This document shows, piece by piece, positions 16,893 through 25,832 of a stretch of 64,000 bases of DNA. The first letter of the stretch is position 1, and each line of letters begins with the position of its first letter. Below the pieces are notes generated by a model that saw only the letters and a program-made list of their open reading frames with translations, was not told where the DNA came from and ran no database searches. The stretch comes from Aromatoleum diolicum (GTDB taxonomy: Bacteria > Pseudomonadota > Gammaproteobacteria > Burkholderiales > Rhodocyclaceae): the NCBI RefSeq assembly GCF_012910955.1, contig NZ_WTVQ01000006.1, forward strand, positions 105,804 through 169,803, read 5' to 3'. A program made the translations under genes and the position numbers.

Positions 16893-18605
16893 TTAGTTTT
16901 GCAGCGAGAATACCCAGAGCGTCGCACCGCGATTGATCTTCTTCAGGCTATCTGGCACCGCCTTCCCAGCCCACAGGGGGAAGGAACCACCAAGACCCGA
17001 AACCACGGCGACGTACTGCTTGCCGTCGACCGCATAGGAAACAGGCGCGCCAATGATTGAAGAAGACGCGGGGAAGCTCCACAGCTCCTTACCGGTCGCT
17101 GCATCGAGGGCATTGAATTTGCCTTCGAAAGTGCCGAAGAAGATCACGTTGCCAGCGGTGGACAAAACGCTGGCCCCAAGCAGCGGTGTCGGGTTGGTCC
17201 AACGCCATGCGATCTTGTTCGCCGCCAGATCGACGCCCACCATCTCACCCTTGCCCGGCCCTTCGTGCTCACCACCGATACCGAGGTACATCACGCCCCG
17301 GCGGTAGCTCGCCTCTTCGGCCGTCCACTTGTAGCAAAGGTCATTCATCGGGATGAAGGCCATGCTGCTCTGAGGATTCACGGCCATATGCGCCAGACCC
17401 TTCGCACCGAAATAAGTCGGACACACGAGCGTGGGCTTACCCGGGGCATATCGCTTCTCCGGGTCGATATTGGATCGGCCTGTCACCGGATCGACTGTTC
17501 CCCAATTTACCTTATCGTAAAATTTGAGGGCCGACTGAAACTTTCCGTCGGTACGATCCAGTGTATACAAGTAACCATTTTTGTTGGCCTGCACTAACGC
17601 TTTGACCGGTTTGCCGCTCCGCTTCAGGTCTACAAGTATCCCTTCTGCCATGGCGTCATAATCGAACGCGTCGGCCGACGTGAACTGGAAGTCCCACTTC
17701 TTCTTCCCGGTATCCGGATCAAGCGCCAGCATCGAATTTGCGCCGCGGTTATCGCCCGGACGCATCGCCCAGTTCCAAGGTGCTGGGTTTCCCGTGCCCC
17801 AATAGGTCGTATTGGTCTCGGGGTCATAGGTGGCGGTAAGCCAAGCGGCAGCACCTCCATACTTCCAGGAGTCATTGCCCCAAGTCTCGTTACCAGGCTC
17901 ACCCGGCTTGGGAACGGTATAGGTCTTCCACACCGATTCGCCAGTCTTCCAGTCGTAGGCCTCGATGAAGCCCTCGACACCGTACTCGCCGCCGGCGACA
18001 CCAACCATCACCTTGCCCTTGGCAACCAATGGGGCCATCGTCATGCTGTAACCGGCCGTGTAATCGGCAACAGTTTTATCCCACACGACCTTGCCCGTTT
18101 TTGCATCGAGGGCCACCAGGTGGGCATCCAGAGTTGTGAAATACACCCTGTCCTCGTAGATCGACACTCCCTTGTTGATCAGGCCACAGCACGTGAATTG
18201 ACCAATATCAGCGGGGAGCTTCAGGTTGTGGCGCCAGAGCCGCTCACCTGTTTTCGCATCCACAGCTTCGATCCATTGGTTCGAGACTGACAACACCATG
18301 ATGCCGCTATTCACTATCGGCGTGAGTTGCTGGCCTTCAAGCGAACCCAGCGAATACGCATACTCGAGCTTCAGGTTCTTGACGTTCTTGCTATTGATCT
18401 CTTTGAGCGGACTGAAACGTGTGCCGTTATAGTCTCGGCCGTAGCTGAGCCAGTCGTTAGGATCCTTGGCCGCATTGACCAGCCGCTGCTCGGTCACATT
18501 CCTCCAATCTGCGGCAAACGCGGATCCCGGCATCACTGCATACGCCGTGGACAATACAAGGGCCAATGTCAGTTTATTGAACGACTTGCCCGTTTTTTTT
18601 TGCAT
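16893..18605 (-). CDS. PQQ-dependent alcohol dehydrogenase, lanthanide-type signature
   Basis: This 570-residue periplasmic quinoprotein has a signal peptide ending AFA-A near residue 32 and several beta-propeller repeats of the DAKTG(E/K) type. The vicinal disulfide pair is Cys139-Cys140 (FTCCGLIN). The active-site region GTGNPAPWNW is followed by the catalytic Asp315 in AFDYDAM. The residue two places on is Asp317; in characterised enzymes (XoxF, PedH/ExaF) that extra Asp ligates a lanthanide, whereas calcium enzymes have Ala, Ser or Thr there. It oxidises primary alcohols to aldehydes, and possibly onward. TTAGGAGAC gives a strong ribosome-binding site. The AOR gene lies upstream and the MoxJ-cytochrome fusion downstream in the same direction. 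Confidence 0.93.
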   Translation of the reverse strand: MQKKTGKSFNKLTLALVLSTAYAVMPGSAFAADWRNVTEQRLVNAAKDPNDWLSYGRDYNGTRFSPLKEINSKNVKNLKLEYAYSLGSLEGQQLTPIVNSGIMVLSVSNQWIEAVDAKTGERLWRHNLKLPADIGQFTCCGLINKGVSIYEDRVYFTTLDAHLVALDAKTGKVVWDKTVADYTAGYSMTMAPLVAKGKVMVGVAGGEYGVEGFIEAYDWKTGESVWKTYTVPKPGEPGNETWGNDSWKYGGAAAWLTATYDPETNTTYWGTGNPAPWNWAMRPGDNRGANSMLALDPDTGKKKWDFQFTSADAFDYDAMAEGILVDLKRSGKPVKALVQANKNGYLYTLDRTDGKFQSALKFYDKVNWGTVDPVTGRSNIDPEKRYAPGKPTLVCPTYFGAKGLAHMAVNPQSSMAFIPMNDLCYKWTAEEASYRRGVMYLGIGGEHEGPGKGEMVGVDLAANKIAWRWTNPTPLLGASVLSTAGNVIFFGTFEGKFNALDAATGKELWSFPASSSIIGAPVSYAVDGKQYVAVVSGLGGSFPLWAGKAVPDSLKKINRGATLWVFSLQN

Positions 18606-18781
18606 TTTTGTCTCCTAATTTAGTCAACCGTGGTGTCGCTCTTTCCGACACATTCATCATTTTTCAGCCACGCGCGCCGCTCAACGGCTATTCGAATCTC
18701 GTGTATTTCTTGTATCCCTCCTTTATTGCCGCTATATATATGTCATACATAAGCACCTATCGACGGGCTTCAGAGACGCTT

Positions 18782-20536
18782 TTATCCGGCAGATCGGTCT
18801 ACTCCCAGGAGTTGTCGATTTCGTCTTTGCCCCCCCGCACGCTCGAGTACAACGCGGCGATGCAAGCTGGCCACCATTTCCTCAATTGAATGCGCTTCAT
18901 TCGCACTGAAATCCTCCCACCCAGTTGCGTGCGCCACCGCCTGTGCGGAAAAGCTCATCGCCCCATCGACGCCCCGACATGCTGACAAACACACGCCAAG
19001 GCAGTTGGCCCATAGGTGTTGGCTATGCGGTCGGGGCGTCGAACGAATGCCGGTCACTGAGTCCTTGGACGCCATACGGTGGGCAGGACGGAGCCCCAGG
19101 TCGCCCCACTCTCCGCCGCTCCCCTTCTGAAGCAGCACAGCATTGGATTTCGGGCAGTCCGGTTTTGGGGGCTCTCTCTCCGGGCCGACCCGGCCACCTA
19201 CTTCAGTTGTGCCGCAGTCAGTGGATTCCGCGCACAAATTACGAGCGGCAAAAGAGATCCGGGCGATTTCGGTCAAACTCTTCCGCAGCACCTCACCACC
19301 AAAACCGTAGCCCTCCACGATCTGATCAAGCAGCTCCCTCAATGAATCAACGCTACCGGAGGCCAGTTCGAATCCATTGGTATCGTCGAGAGTGACAATG
19401 CCGCTATCGAACAATTGGAAGGCTCTAGCCATCACGGTGCTGGCAAGCGCGGAATCGATTCCTAAGGCATGGAAATAGTCAATAACGGCAATAGCAGCAG
19501 ACGGATCCGTGATTCCGAGTATCTCCGCAACGTCACCCACGCTTTCGTAGCAACCACAGATGCTCGCGCTGGCCCGGGCAAACTCGCCCTCATTGACGTG
19601 GCAGTCATACGCGCATACGGTCCCGCAGTTGAAGCACCCCTTCGGCACCACGGTCCAAGAATCAGCAGCCGCCGTCGCCAATTGATCGCGAAACGCAACA
19701 GCTAAGCTCGCCTTGGCCAACTGTCGCCCCATGAGGACCTGAGACTCACTTTCGGGCACATGCCCGAGCAGTTCGGTCGCGCGGTCGATAGCCGAACCGA
19801 ACGAATCACTCTCCGTTGATACAGAGCGCGACCAGACCAGTGTGACATCGTCGAATTTGACCGGGCTCGCAAGGGGCACCGGCCGCGATCCGTAAACAGC
19901 AATCGCTTTGAGCCGCTTTGAACCCATGACAGCACCGACGCCACCAATGTGCACGCCGTGATTGCGGTCGTTGCGGATACTCGCCCCGGGCAGCATCGCC
20001 TCACCTGCCGGTCCGATGCACGCAACGCTGAACTTCGAGTGTTCGAACAAGGAGCGTTTGATCAACCGTTCGGTATCCCGTGTATCAAGCCCCCAGAAAG
20101 CACTTGCGTCGCGGATCGCAACCTTTTCGTCTTCAATTGAGAGAAACACCGGCTCTCGCGCTCTACCCGTTACGACTAAGCCGTCGTATCCTGCATGCTT
20201 TAGGTAGGCAGCCCAATACCCTCCGGCAGACCCGGCCGCTGCGCCGCCGGGAGAGTTATGGTCGAGCGCCACGACAGTAACGTTCGACGAACTTGGCGCG
20301 GACGTTCCGGCAAGAGGCCCCGCCAACATGATCAGAGGAGAATCGGTGTCGGTCGCCTTCATTCCAGGCCGGATTTCATCCAACAGCAGCCGCATGCCGA
20401 GCCCGACTCCCCCGATGTACTTCCTCAGCACCGCCTCCTCCGCAAGCGGAGTCACGGAGCACAGACCACTGGTCAGATCCACTCGCAGAAGCCGATTGCA
20501 ATATCCGCCTATCGTTTCGGAGTATCGCCTTGACAT
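18782..20536 (-). CDS. Aldehyde:ferredoxin oxidoreductase-family protein, shortened C-terminus
   Basis: This 584-residue protein belongs to the tungsten AOR family, which oxidises aldehydes to acids. Residues 1-220 carry the pterin-binding N-domain (LRVDLTSG, YIGGVGLGMRLL, NSPGGAAAGSAGGYWAAYLKHAGYDGL, RNDRNHGVHIGGVGAVMGSKRLKAIAVYG). The iron-sulfur ligands appear as C301-x2-C304-x3-C308 and a cysteine-rich LGVCLSAC near 512-521. Compared with typical AORs of 600 residues or more, the C-terminus stops early and loses recognisable sequence after a run of seven C at 18830-18836. A one-base slip there would give a different short end, so a frameshift is possible. It heads the alcohol dehydrogenase operon and would suit as the aldehyde-oxidising step. 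Confidence 0.75.
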   Translation of the reverse strand: MSRRYSETIGGYCNRLLRVDLTSGLCSVTPLAEEAVLRKYIGGVGLGMRLLLDEIRPGMKATDTDSPLIMLAGPLAGTSAPSSSNVTVVALDHNSPGGAAAGSAGGYWAAYLKHAGYDGLVVTGRAREPVFLSIEDEKVAIRDASAFWGLDTRDTERLIKRSLFEHSKFSVACIGPAGEAMLPGASIRNDRNHGVHIGGVGAVMGSKRLKAIAVYGSRPVPLASPVKFDDVTLVWSRSVSTESDSFGSAIDRATELLGHVPESESQVLMGRQLAKASLAVAFRDQLATAAADSWTVVPKGCFNCGTVCAYDCHVNEGEFARASASICGCYESVGDVAEILGITDPSAAIAVIDYFHALGIDSALASTVMARAFQLFDSGIVTLDDTNGFELASGSVDSLRELLDQIVEGYGFGGEVLRKSLTEIARISFAARNLCAESTDCGTTEVGGRVGPEREPPKPDCPKSNAVLLQKGSGGEWGDLGLRPAHRMASKDSVTGIRSTPRPHSQHLWANCLGVCLSACRGVDGAMSFSAQAVAHATGWEDFSANEAHSIEEMVASLHRRVVLERAGGQRRNRQLLGVDRSAG

Positions 20537-20839
20537 ATTTCTCGCATCCCTGCCGTCGCATAGTAGTCAGGACTCCTGCGGATTATTCGTCGCGAGCTAT
20601 GAGCAGCGCCATATCGCGAAGCATGCTCATCACTCCGCCCGAATGAATACTTATCGCTGAGTCTGACTAAGGGAACGGGCCAACGACGACACGGCACGAG
20701 GCCGCCCTTCGTTGCCCAGTGGTCAGTTGCTTTACCTCGCTGTGGGAAAAGTGCTATATCAGCCCGAGTTCGAGACAGTGGCGCTTTAGGCGACAGCCGC
20801 CCAACCGCTGCGGTCAGGCTAGGATAAGAAGACAAAAAT
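20537..20839. promoter_or_regulatory. Divergent control region between the AOR and IHF genes
   Basis: This 303-base stretch separates the divergent AOR-family and IHF-like genes. It must hold promoters for both. I looked for a sigma-54 -24/-12 element (TGGCAC/TTGC) on the minus strand because of the AcoR activator and did not find a convincing one. No other clear palindrome or structured RNA was seen. Confidence 0.35.
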
Positions 20840-21211
20840 ATGGCGCTAACAAAAGCAGAAATCGTCCAAGCGGTTGTCGACAACGTCGGACTGAACAAAC
20901 GGGAAGCCTTGGAGATGGTCGAGGCTTTTTTCGAGGAAATCTGCGCTTCGCTCGAGGCTGGCGAGGACGTCAAGCTGTCGGGCTTCGGCGGATTTCAACT
21001 GCGCGAGAAGCCCGAGCGTCCGGGCCGCAACCCGAAGACCGGTGAAACGGCACGGGTGACCGCGCGCCGCGTCGTGACGTTTCACCCGAGCCAGAAACTC
21101 AAGTTGAAGGTCAGTGAGTTTGCGAACACGAGTCAGGAACCGCGCCAAGCCGACAAATCGGTCGGAGGCCCTTTCGGCGTTCAGCGCTGGCGAGTAACGG
21201 AGCCCGCGTGA
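20840..21211 (+). CDS. ihfA: Integration host factor alpha-like DNA-binding protein
   Basis: This 123-residue protein is an HU/IHF-family architectural DNA-binding protein. It begins [23 protein letters not shown] and carries [29 protein letters not shown], the beta-arm with the Arg-Pro-Gly-Arg-Asn-Pro tip typical of IHF alpha. About 20 extra residues after SEFAN lengthen it beyond the usual 100 or so. The chromosomal ihfA normally follows pheT; here it stands alone beside sigma-54-type regulation and a defence island, so it is probably an extra copy carried by the element. IHF bends DNA for sigma-54 activation, recombination and plasmid replication, any of which would fit this window. Confidence 0.9.
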   Translation: MALTKAEIVQAVVDNVGLNKREALEMVEAFFEEICASLEAGEDVKLSGFGGFQLREKPERPGRNPKTGETARVTARRVVTFHPSQKLKLKVSEFANTSQEPRQADKSVGGPFGVQRWRVTEPA

Positions 21212-22231
21212 GCGGCCGGATTGGGCGGTGGCAGGCTGGCCAACCCGGGGCTTCGTCGCACGCCCCATTTGGCTGCCAACCGTCACATGATTACGCGAAT
21301 CACTTACCCTTCCCTGTTTCAGTGCCAGTCTAAATTGTCCGGCCGGTCACCCTGTTCCCCGGCAAATCGAAGCCCGTTGTGGAGTACGTCAAGCTTGGAA
21401 AGCCCCTTGGTATGAGCCACAATATGTAGAGACGTCGTGGTTTCACCTTCTCTTCGAAGCCGCAAGACCAGTCAGCCCCTGCAACTGGTACGGCCTCCGG
21501 CCTGGGGTTCTCGTATTCCATCCACCGATCGGGAAGATCTTGACGACGGCGCTCGTGAGCCCCCGGACGGAGGTGACTCGCATCGAGTCATGAGCGGCGA
21601 CTGGGCGCCCCTCACCTGGTGAATTCCACAGAACCTTAGGCAATGTGCATTAGAAACCGACGTTCGCGGCCGCTGTCGCCCTTGGGACTGCAGAGCTGCT
21701 GTTGCGCCGAAGCATAGGCCCTACTCACGGCGCCTTCTCATTCACCGACAGTAACTCGCTGCTTTCGCAGCAAGCGGCAAGGCTCTTGCCGACGTACCCT
21801 CCAAAGGGTACATTTCTTCCAGCAAAAGGCACAGTTTCCGACTTGTGCGCGCAGCGACGGCCTGATGCGTTGCGTCCTCGCCCCCCGCGTCGTCGTCTTT
21901 GCTCATCGTTGAGCCACGCACTGCGCCGCTCAACCTCATTGCTCCCGGCACTCTGCTCCTCCGCATCGCAAATCCATGCGTTCGTCGTGGACGTTGCTCC
22001 GCCGAATTCGCGTTTCAGAACCCCGAAAACGTTGCTCGCCTTGTCGGCGCCTCACCGCTTCGACGCATGAACCGGGTTACTCGCCGCCCGTCGTGTGCGT
22101 CCTCCTCGTTGCCCCTGCTCGCGCGTAGCTCAAGGCTGCGTTGCGGCTTCGGCCCTTCGGCGCCAAGAAATTCCTGAACGGCAAGGGCAATAGGCCATAA
22201 GCAGGCGAGAAAAACACGATGGAGAAACATC
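21212..22231. other. Gene-poor kilobase holding an orphan structured RNA
   Basis: No reading frame here looks like a real protein. The stretch contains the orphan RNA copy at 21467-21512, followed by CCGATCGGGAAGATCTT, which also matches the leader of the DUF3577 gene near 55.11 kb. A small perfect hairpin GTACCCT-CCAA-AGGGTAC lies at 21794-21811. It looks like the decayed leader of a lost mobile-element gene plus intergenic DNA. Confidence 0.5.
21467..21512 (+). ncRNA. Structured leader RNA, orphan copy (radC-motif-like?)
   Basis: On the plus strand ACCAGU pairs with ACUGGU around the loop CAGCCCCUGCA. A GGCC-UCC-GGCC hairpin follows, then GGGGUU, which can pair back to AGCCCC in the first loop. 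The same fold occurs in four leaders at 50.5-55.2 kb with different but still complementary stem bases. No gene follows in this copy; the downstream DNA matches the DUF3577 leader for a further 20 or so bases. It is therefore probably the remnant of a deleted gene's leader. Confidence 0.75.
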
Positions 22232-24031
22232 ATGCATACGACATCCAACCTTCCCCTCGAGAACGCCGACCACCGAGACGCCCCAACCGCCGGGCTGCTC
22301 GAGGGTGACCAATGTACCGAGGCGGACAGACTCCCCGAGGAACGGACGAAACCACGTGTGCTCGTCGTCCGCGACAAGGAACGCATTCGCTCGGGGCTGC
22401 GCGACGCACTTGAACGGAATGGCTTCGTCATTGACGAGGCCGACAGCGGAGCTTCGGCAATCGCGCGCATCACGCGCACCCGCCCCGACCTTCTGCTACT
22501 CGACGCGGCTACTAGCGGGACCGACGGCTTCGCGACCTGCATGCAGCTTAAGGTATTGCCGCAATGCGAGGACCTGCCGGTGCTGATGATTACGTCGCCC
22601 GACGCCCAGCAGATCGCGTACGCCTTTGCGGTCGGCGCAAGCGACTGCATTACAGAACCACTACACGCGAACGTCTTGGCGCACCGCATGCGCCACACCC
22701 TCGATCTTAGCCGCGCCGAACGCTACGTGCGCTACCTCACCTACACTGACAGCCTCACCGGCCTGCCAAACCGCACTGCCTTTCAAGAGAAGTTGCAGGC
22801 GCAGCTTGACCCCACACAGGGCGACACGCGGATGTTCGCGCTGCTATTCCTCGACCTCGACCGCTTCAAGTTCGTCAATGACACGCTCGGACACGAAATC
22901 GGCGATCGCCTTCTAAAGATTGCCAGCCGCCGGCTCGCCCGTAGCGCCGGGGCCTACGTCGCGCGCCTCGGCGGGGACGAATTCGCCGTGCTGCTCGAAG
23001 ATTTGAGCTCGGTGGCTGTCGCCGCGTCGGTCACGCAGGCAATCACGACCGAGCTCACAAAGCCCTATCTGATCGACGGCCACGACCTCTTCGTCACGAC
23101 AAGCATTGGGATCGCTTTCTACCCGTACGACGGCCCCGACGTCGGTACCCTGCTCCGCCATGCCGAGAGCGCGATGTATCGCGCAAAACGCACAAACCAC
23201 AGGTTCATGTTCTATGAAGGCGCAATGGAGTCGAGAGCCCGGGAGCACCTGCAGCTCGAAAACGATCTGCGCCATGCCGTCGAGCGCGGCGAGCTCGTGC
23301 TCCATTACCAGCCAGAGCGCGACGCGGCGACCGGCCGAATGGTCGCCGCCGAAGCATTGGTGCGGTGGCAGCACCCAGTGCGCGGGCTGATCGGTCCGAA
23401 TGAATTCATCCCGCTCGCTGAGGAAATCGGTCTCATCGGACCGATCGGCGCCTGGGTTCTCGACACGGCGTGCGCGCAGCTGAAGATCTGGCGCGAGGCC
23501 GGCCATTACTTGCGGGTCGCGGTCAATTTTTCCGCTGAGCAGTTGCAGGATCGCAGCATAGCCGCAGCGGTCGAACACGTGCTCCACCGCTGCCGCCTTC
23601 GACCCGACGACCTCGTCATCGAAATCACCGAAAGCGTGTGGTTGGACCATCAGACCAACGCGATCGATAACCTCGACCGCCTCAAGCGCCTCGGCGTGCA
23701 CGTCGCGATCGATGATTTCGGCACCGGTTACTCTTCGCTCAGCTACCTGAAGCGCATGCCCGTGGACATCCTCAAGGTCGACCGCAGCTTCGTCACCGAC
23801 CTCGCCGATACCGGCCCGGCCCCCGCTATCGTCCGCGGCATCATCTCCCTCGCCCACAAGCTGGAACTTGAGGTCATCGTCGAAGGCGTCGAGACCGCGA
23901 TCCAGTACGATCTGGTACGCAAGATGGGCTGCGACGTCGTGCAGGGCTACCTGCTCGGCAAAACGTTATCGCCGACAGCATTTTCGGACGCGTATTTCGG
24001 CAAAGCGTCGTGCGAAGGATCGACCCCCTGA
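22232..24031 (+). CDS. REC-GGDEF-EAL cyclic-di-GMP signalling protein
   Basis: This 599-residue protein has three signalling domains. A receiver-like domain (about 40-160) carries Asp in [10 protein letters not shown] but has only one of the usual two acidic residues near the start (VVRDKERI), so phosphorylation is uncertain. The GGDEF domain (about 170-330) has an intact RLGGDEF near 250 and [14 protein letters not shown]. The EAL domain (about 345-590) has [26 protein letters not shown] and EGVET, all catalytic positions present. It could both make and break cyclic-di-GMP. ATG 22232 follows GATGGAGAA. It stands alone, convergent with the NYN gene, with no visible partner kinase. Confidence 0.92.
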   Translation: MHTTSNLPLENADHRDAPTAGLLEGDQCTEADRLPEERTKPRVLVVRDKERIRSGLRDALERNGFVIDEADSGASAIARITRTRPDLLLLDAATSGTDGFATCMQLKVLPQCEDLPVLMITSPDAQQIAYAFAVGASDCITEPLHANVLAHRMRHTLDLSRAERYVRYLTYTDSLTGLPNRTAFQEKLQAQLDPTQGDTRMFALLFLDLDRFKFVNDTLGHEIGDRLLKIASRRLARSAGAYVARLGGDEFAVLLEDLSSVAVAASVTQAITTELTKPYLIDGHDLFVTTSIGIAFYPYDGPDVGTLLRHAESAMYRAKRTNHRFMFYEGAMESRAREHLQLENDLRHAVERGELVLHYQPERDAATGRMVAAEALVRWQHPVRGLIGPNEFIPLAEEIGLIGPIGAWVLDTACAQLKIWREAGHYLRVAVNFSAEQLQDRSIAAAVEHVLHRCRLRPDDLVIEITESVWLDHQTNAIDNLDRLKRLGVHVAIDDFGTGYSSLSYLKRMPVDILKVDRSFVTDLADTGPAPAIVRGIISLAHKLELEVIVEGVETAIQYDLVRKMGCDVVQGYLLGKTLSPTAFSDAYFGKASCEGSTP

Positions 24032-24164
24032 CGGCAACAGCACCACTCCGGTCAGGCGTTCTCTCGTCGATTGGCCCGAAGTGGGCGGCGAATCGCATGT
24101 CTGGTGGCCGGCCCACTGCCAACGGTCATGCCCCCTTTTGTCCGACAGCAGGCAGGTGTTGCAG

Positions 24165-25712
24165 TTACATTTGGCCGCTGAACCAGCGTGTGATCGCGCC
24201 CTCCATCGTTTTGTCGAGGACCATCTGCTCGCGCAGGCACAACGAACGGACGTTATTGGCGGTCTTGAGGCTCAGGCTCTTGGCATCGTCCTCGCCTTTG
24301 CCGAACGTGTGCCCACGCATCAGCAGGCCGCGGAGGACCCAGTTGACGTCGAGTCGGCTGCCGCCGTGGCCCCCTTCCCTGAGGCGATCGCGCACGCGTT
24401 TCCCGGTTTCCTTTAAGTCGAAAGGGTGTTCCCGTACGTCCTGTTCAATGATGCGAAACAAGCCTCGATAGTCCTTGGGGCTCAGAAGCGGCACGCTGGA
24501 AACTTCGTGGATCTGGCAGGCGATTGGGAGAAGGTCCTGGTCGTCGGTCCATTGTGCCGCATTCCCGTTAATGGGCTTGATGCTGCGGCCTGAGCTGGCA
24601 GCATGGCGGTGCGGATCGCGCAGGACGCCTCCGCTGGATGCCCAATCGAATTCCAGTGGCGTCAGATCGAGTGCCTCAACAAACTTGCGGAACGTGCCTT
24701 TCCCGTTCCAGTCCGCGGCGATCGTGCCGTGCTGAGTGGTGACGAGGCTCGCCAGCCGGCTGCATGGAATCGAGCTGGATGATCTCGCGACCTCTTGCCG
24801 GATAAGATCGACGATGTCGTGGAGTTCTTTGTCCGGTGACCTTGATGGCGCAACGGTGGAAACTGCGGGTGGCGAATGGCGGCGCGGATCATAAATGGTT
24901 CCGCCTCCGCTTGTCGTAATCTTGAGTGGTGCGAGACTCCATGACTCCAAGAGTCCACGGAAACTGCCGTAGCCGGCCCATGTCGACGCGTCCATGTCGC
25001 CCACCGACGATAAAATTCGTGCGGCTAGCTTCGCCAGCGGCACCGGGGCCGAGGACTCCGCCACGGCTTGTTCAACGAGGCGGCGCGCGGAATTCGCCAA
25101 CTCCGGGTCGTCTGGTTCCTTCGATGGGGAAGACGCAGCGCTTTCCGGTTTGGGGACTTCTTCCTCGTCCTTGAACCCAAGTGCGCTGCGAACAAAATCA
25201 TCTTGGTCGATTAGCAAATCGGCCGAGGCACGGTAGGCTGCAGAAGGGAAGCCGATCGCAAGCACTGTTGTGCGCCTATCCCACCGGCGTAGCTTGCGCA
25301 GTACGGGGGTGAAATCGGCATCCGCAGAGAACACGATAAATTCGTCATAGCGAGTTTCGTGTTGAAGCAGGTCGATGATGTCTAGCACCATGTGGATGTC
25401 GGTGCTGGTCTTACCCTCGCCCGTCAGCGCCGGGCAATCGATGATTTCAAAACCGGCCAAGTTGAAGGATGGGCGGAACCGCTGGTAGGCCTGCGGATTC
25501 AGGTAGCAACGCCGTACCAAGACGCGCCTTCGAGCGTCCTCGGGAACATGATCGGGCAACTCCAGGGATTGCACGACCCAGTTCATCCACTCGAGCGGCT
25601 GACGGGCAAAGCGGTCTGCGATGGCCTGATCGAGTTTGCGCAGGCCGGAATAGACATTGTCGAAATCGACGAAGAGAGCGCTTTTCAAGATTTTCCTTTG
25701 TCCGTAATCCAC
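24165..25712 (-). CDS. NYN-domain nuclease-like protein with LOTUS (OST-HTH) repeats
   Basis: This 515-residue protein begins with a NYN/LabA-type PIN-like domain (about 10-175). The acidic metal-site residues are in LFVDFDNV (Asp16, Asp18), TSTDIHMVLD (Asp105) and FSADADFTPVL (Asp131, Asp133), so ribonuclease activity is plausible. Two OST-HTH/LOTUS-like modules follow at about 205-290 and 300-385, each ending in a (G)G(T/V)xxDPxRH motif. LOTUS domains bind RNA. A third helical region closes the protein. Start is GTG 25712, with a TTG at 25687 possible. It is the last minus-strand gene of the BREX island, 120 bases after brxHI. It is not a standard BREX component, so it is either an accessory factor or a neighbouring defence gene. 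Confidence 0.82.
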   Translation of the reverse strand: MDYGQRKILKSALFVDFDNVYSGLRKLDQAIADRFARQPLEWMNWVVQSLELPDHVPEDARRRVLVRRCYLNPQAYQRFRPSFNLAGFEIIDCPALTGEGKTSTDIHMVLDIIDLLQHETRYDEFIVFSADADFTPVLRKLRRWDRRTTVLAIGFPSAAYRASADLLIDQDDFVRSALGFKDEEEVPKPESAASSPSKEPDDPELANSARRLVEQAVAESSAPVPLAKLAARILSSVGDMDASTWAGYGSFRGLLESWSLAPLKITTSGGGTIYDPRRHSPPAVSTVAPSRSPDKELHDIVDLIRQEVARSSSSIPCSRLASLVTTQHGTIAADWNGKGTFRKFVEALDLTPLEFDWASSGGVLRDPHRHAASSGRSIKPINGNAAQWTDDQDLLPIACQIHEVSSVPLLSPKDYRGLFRIIEQDVREHPFDLKETGKRVRDRLREGGHGGSRLDVNWVLRGLLMRGHTFGKGEDDAKSLSLKTANNVRSLCLREQMVLDKTMEGAITRWFSGQM

Positions 25713-25832
25713 CGAATCAGTTCACGCGGCAATTTCCGCTTTCCAGTGCAGATGAAATGGCGGTTACGACTCCATGCGTACGGAATTATAACCGCCCATC
25801 CTTCTCCACATAACGATCTGGCACGGCGCCGA

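Noticed and set aside
20537..20839. Sigma-54 promoter for the AOR/alcohol dehydrogenase genes
   Set aside because: I searched for TGGCAC-N5-TTGC on both strands here and upstream of 18605 and found no match good enough to report.
21702..22698. Possible genes in the gene-poor kilobase (plus 21702-22070, minus 22015-22698)
   Set aside because: Both are Arg/Ser/Pro-rich and show no domain; the minus-strand frame runs antisense to the receiver domain of the GGDEF-EAL gene.
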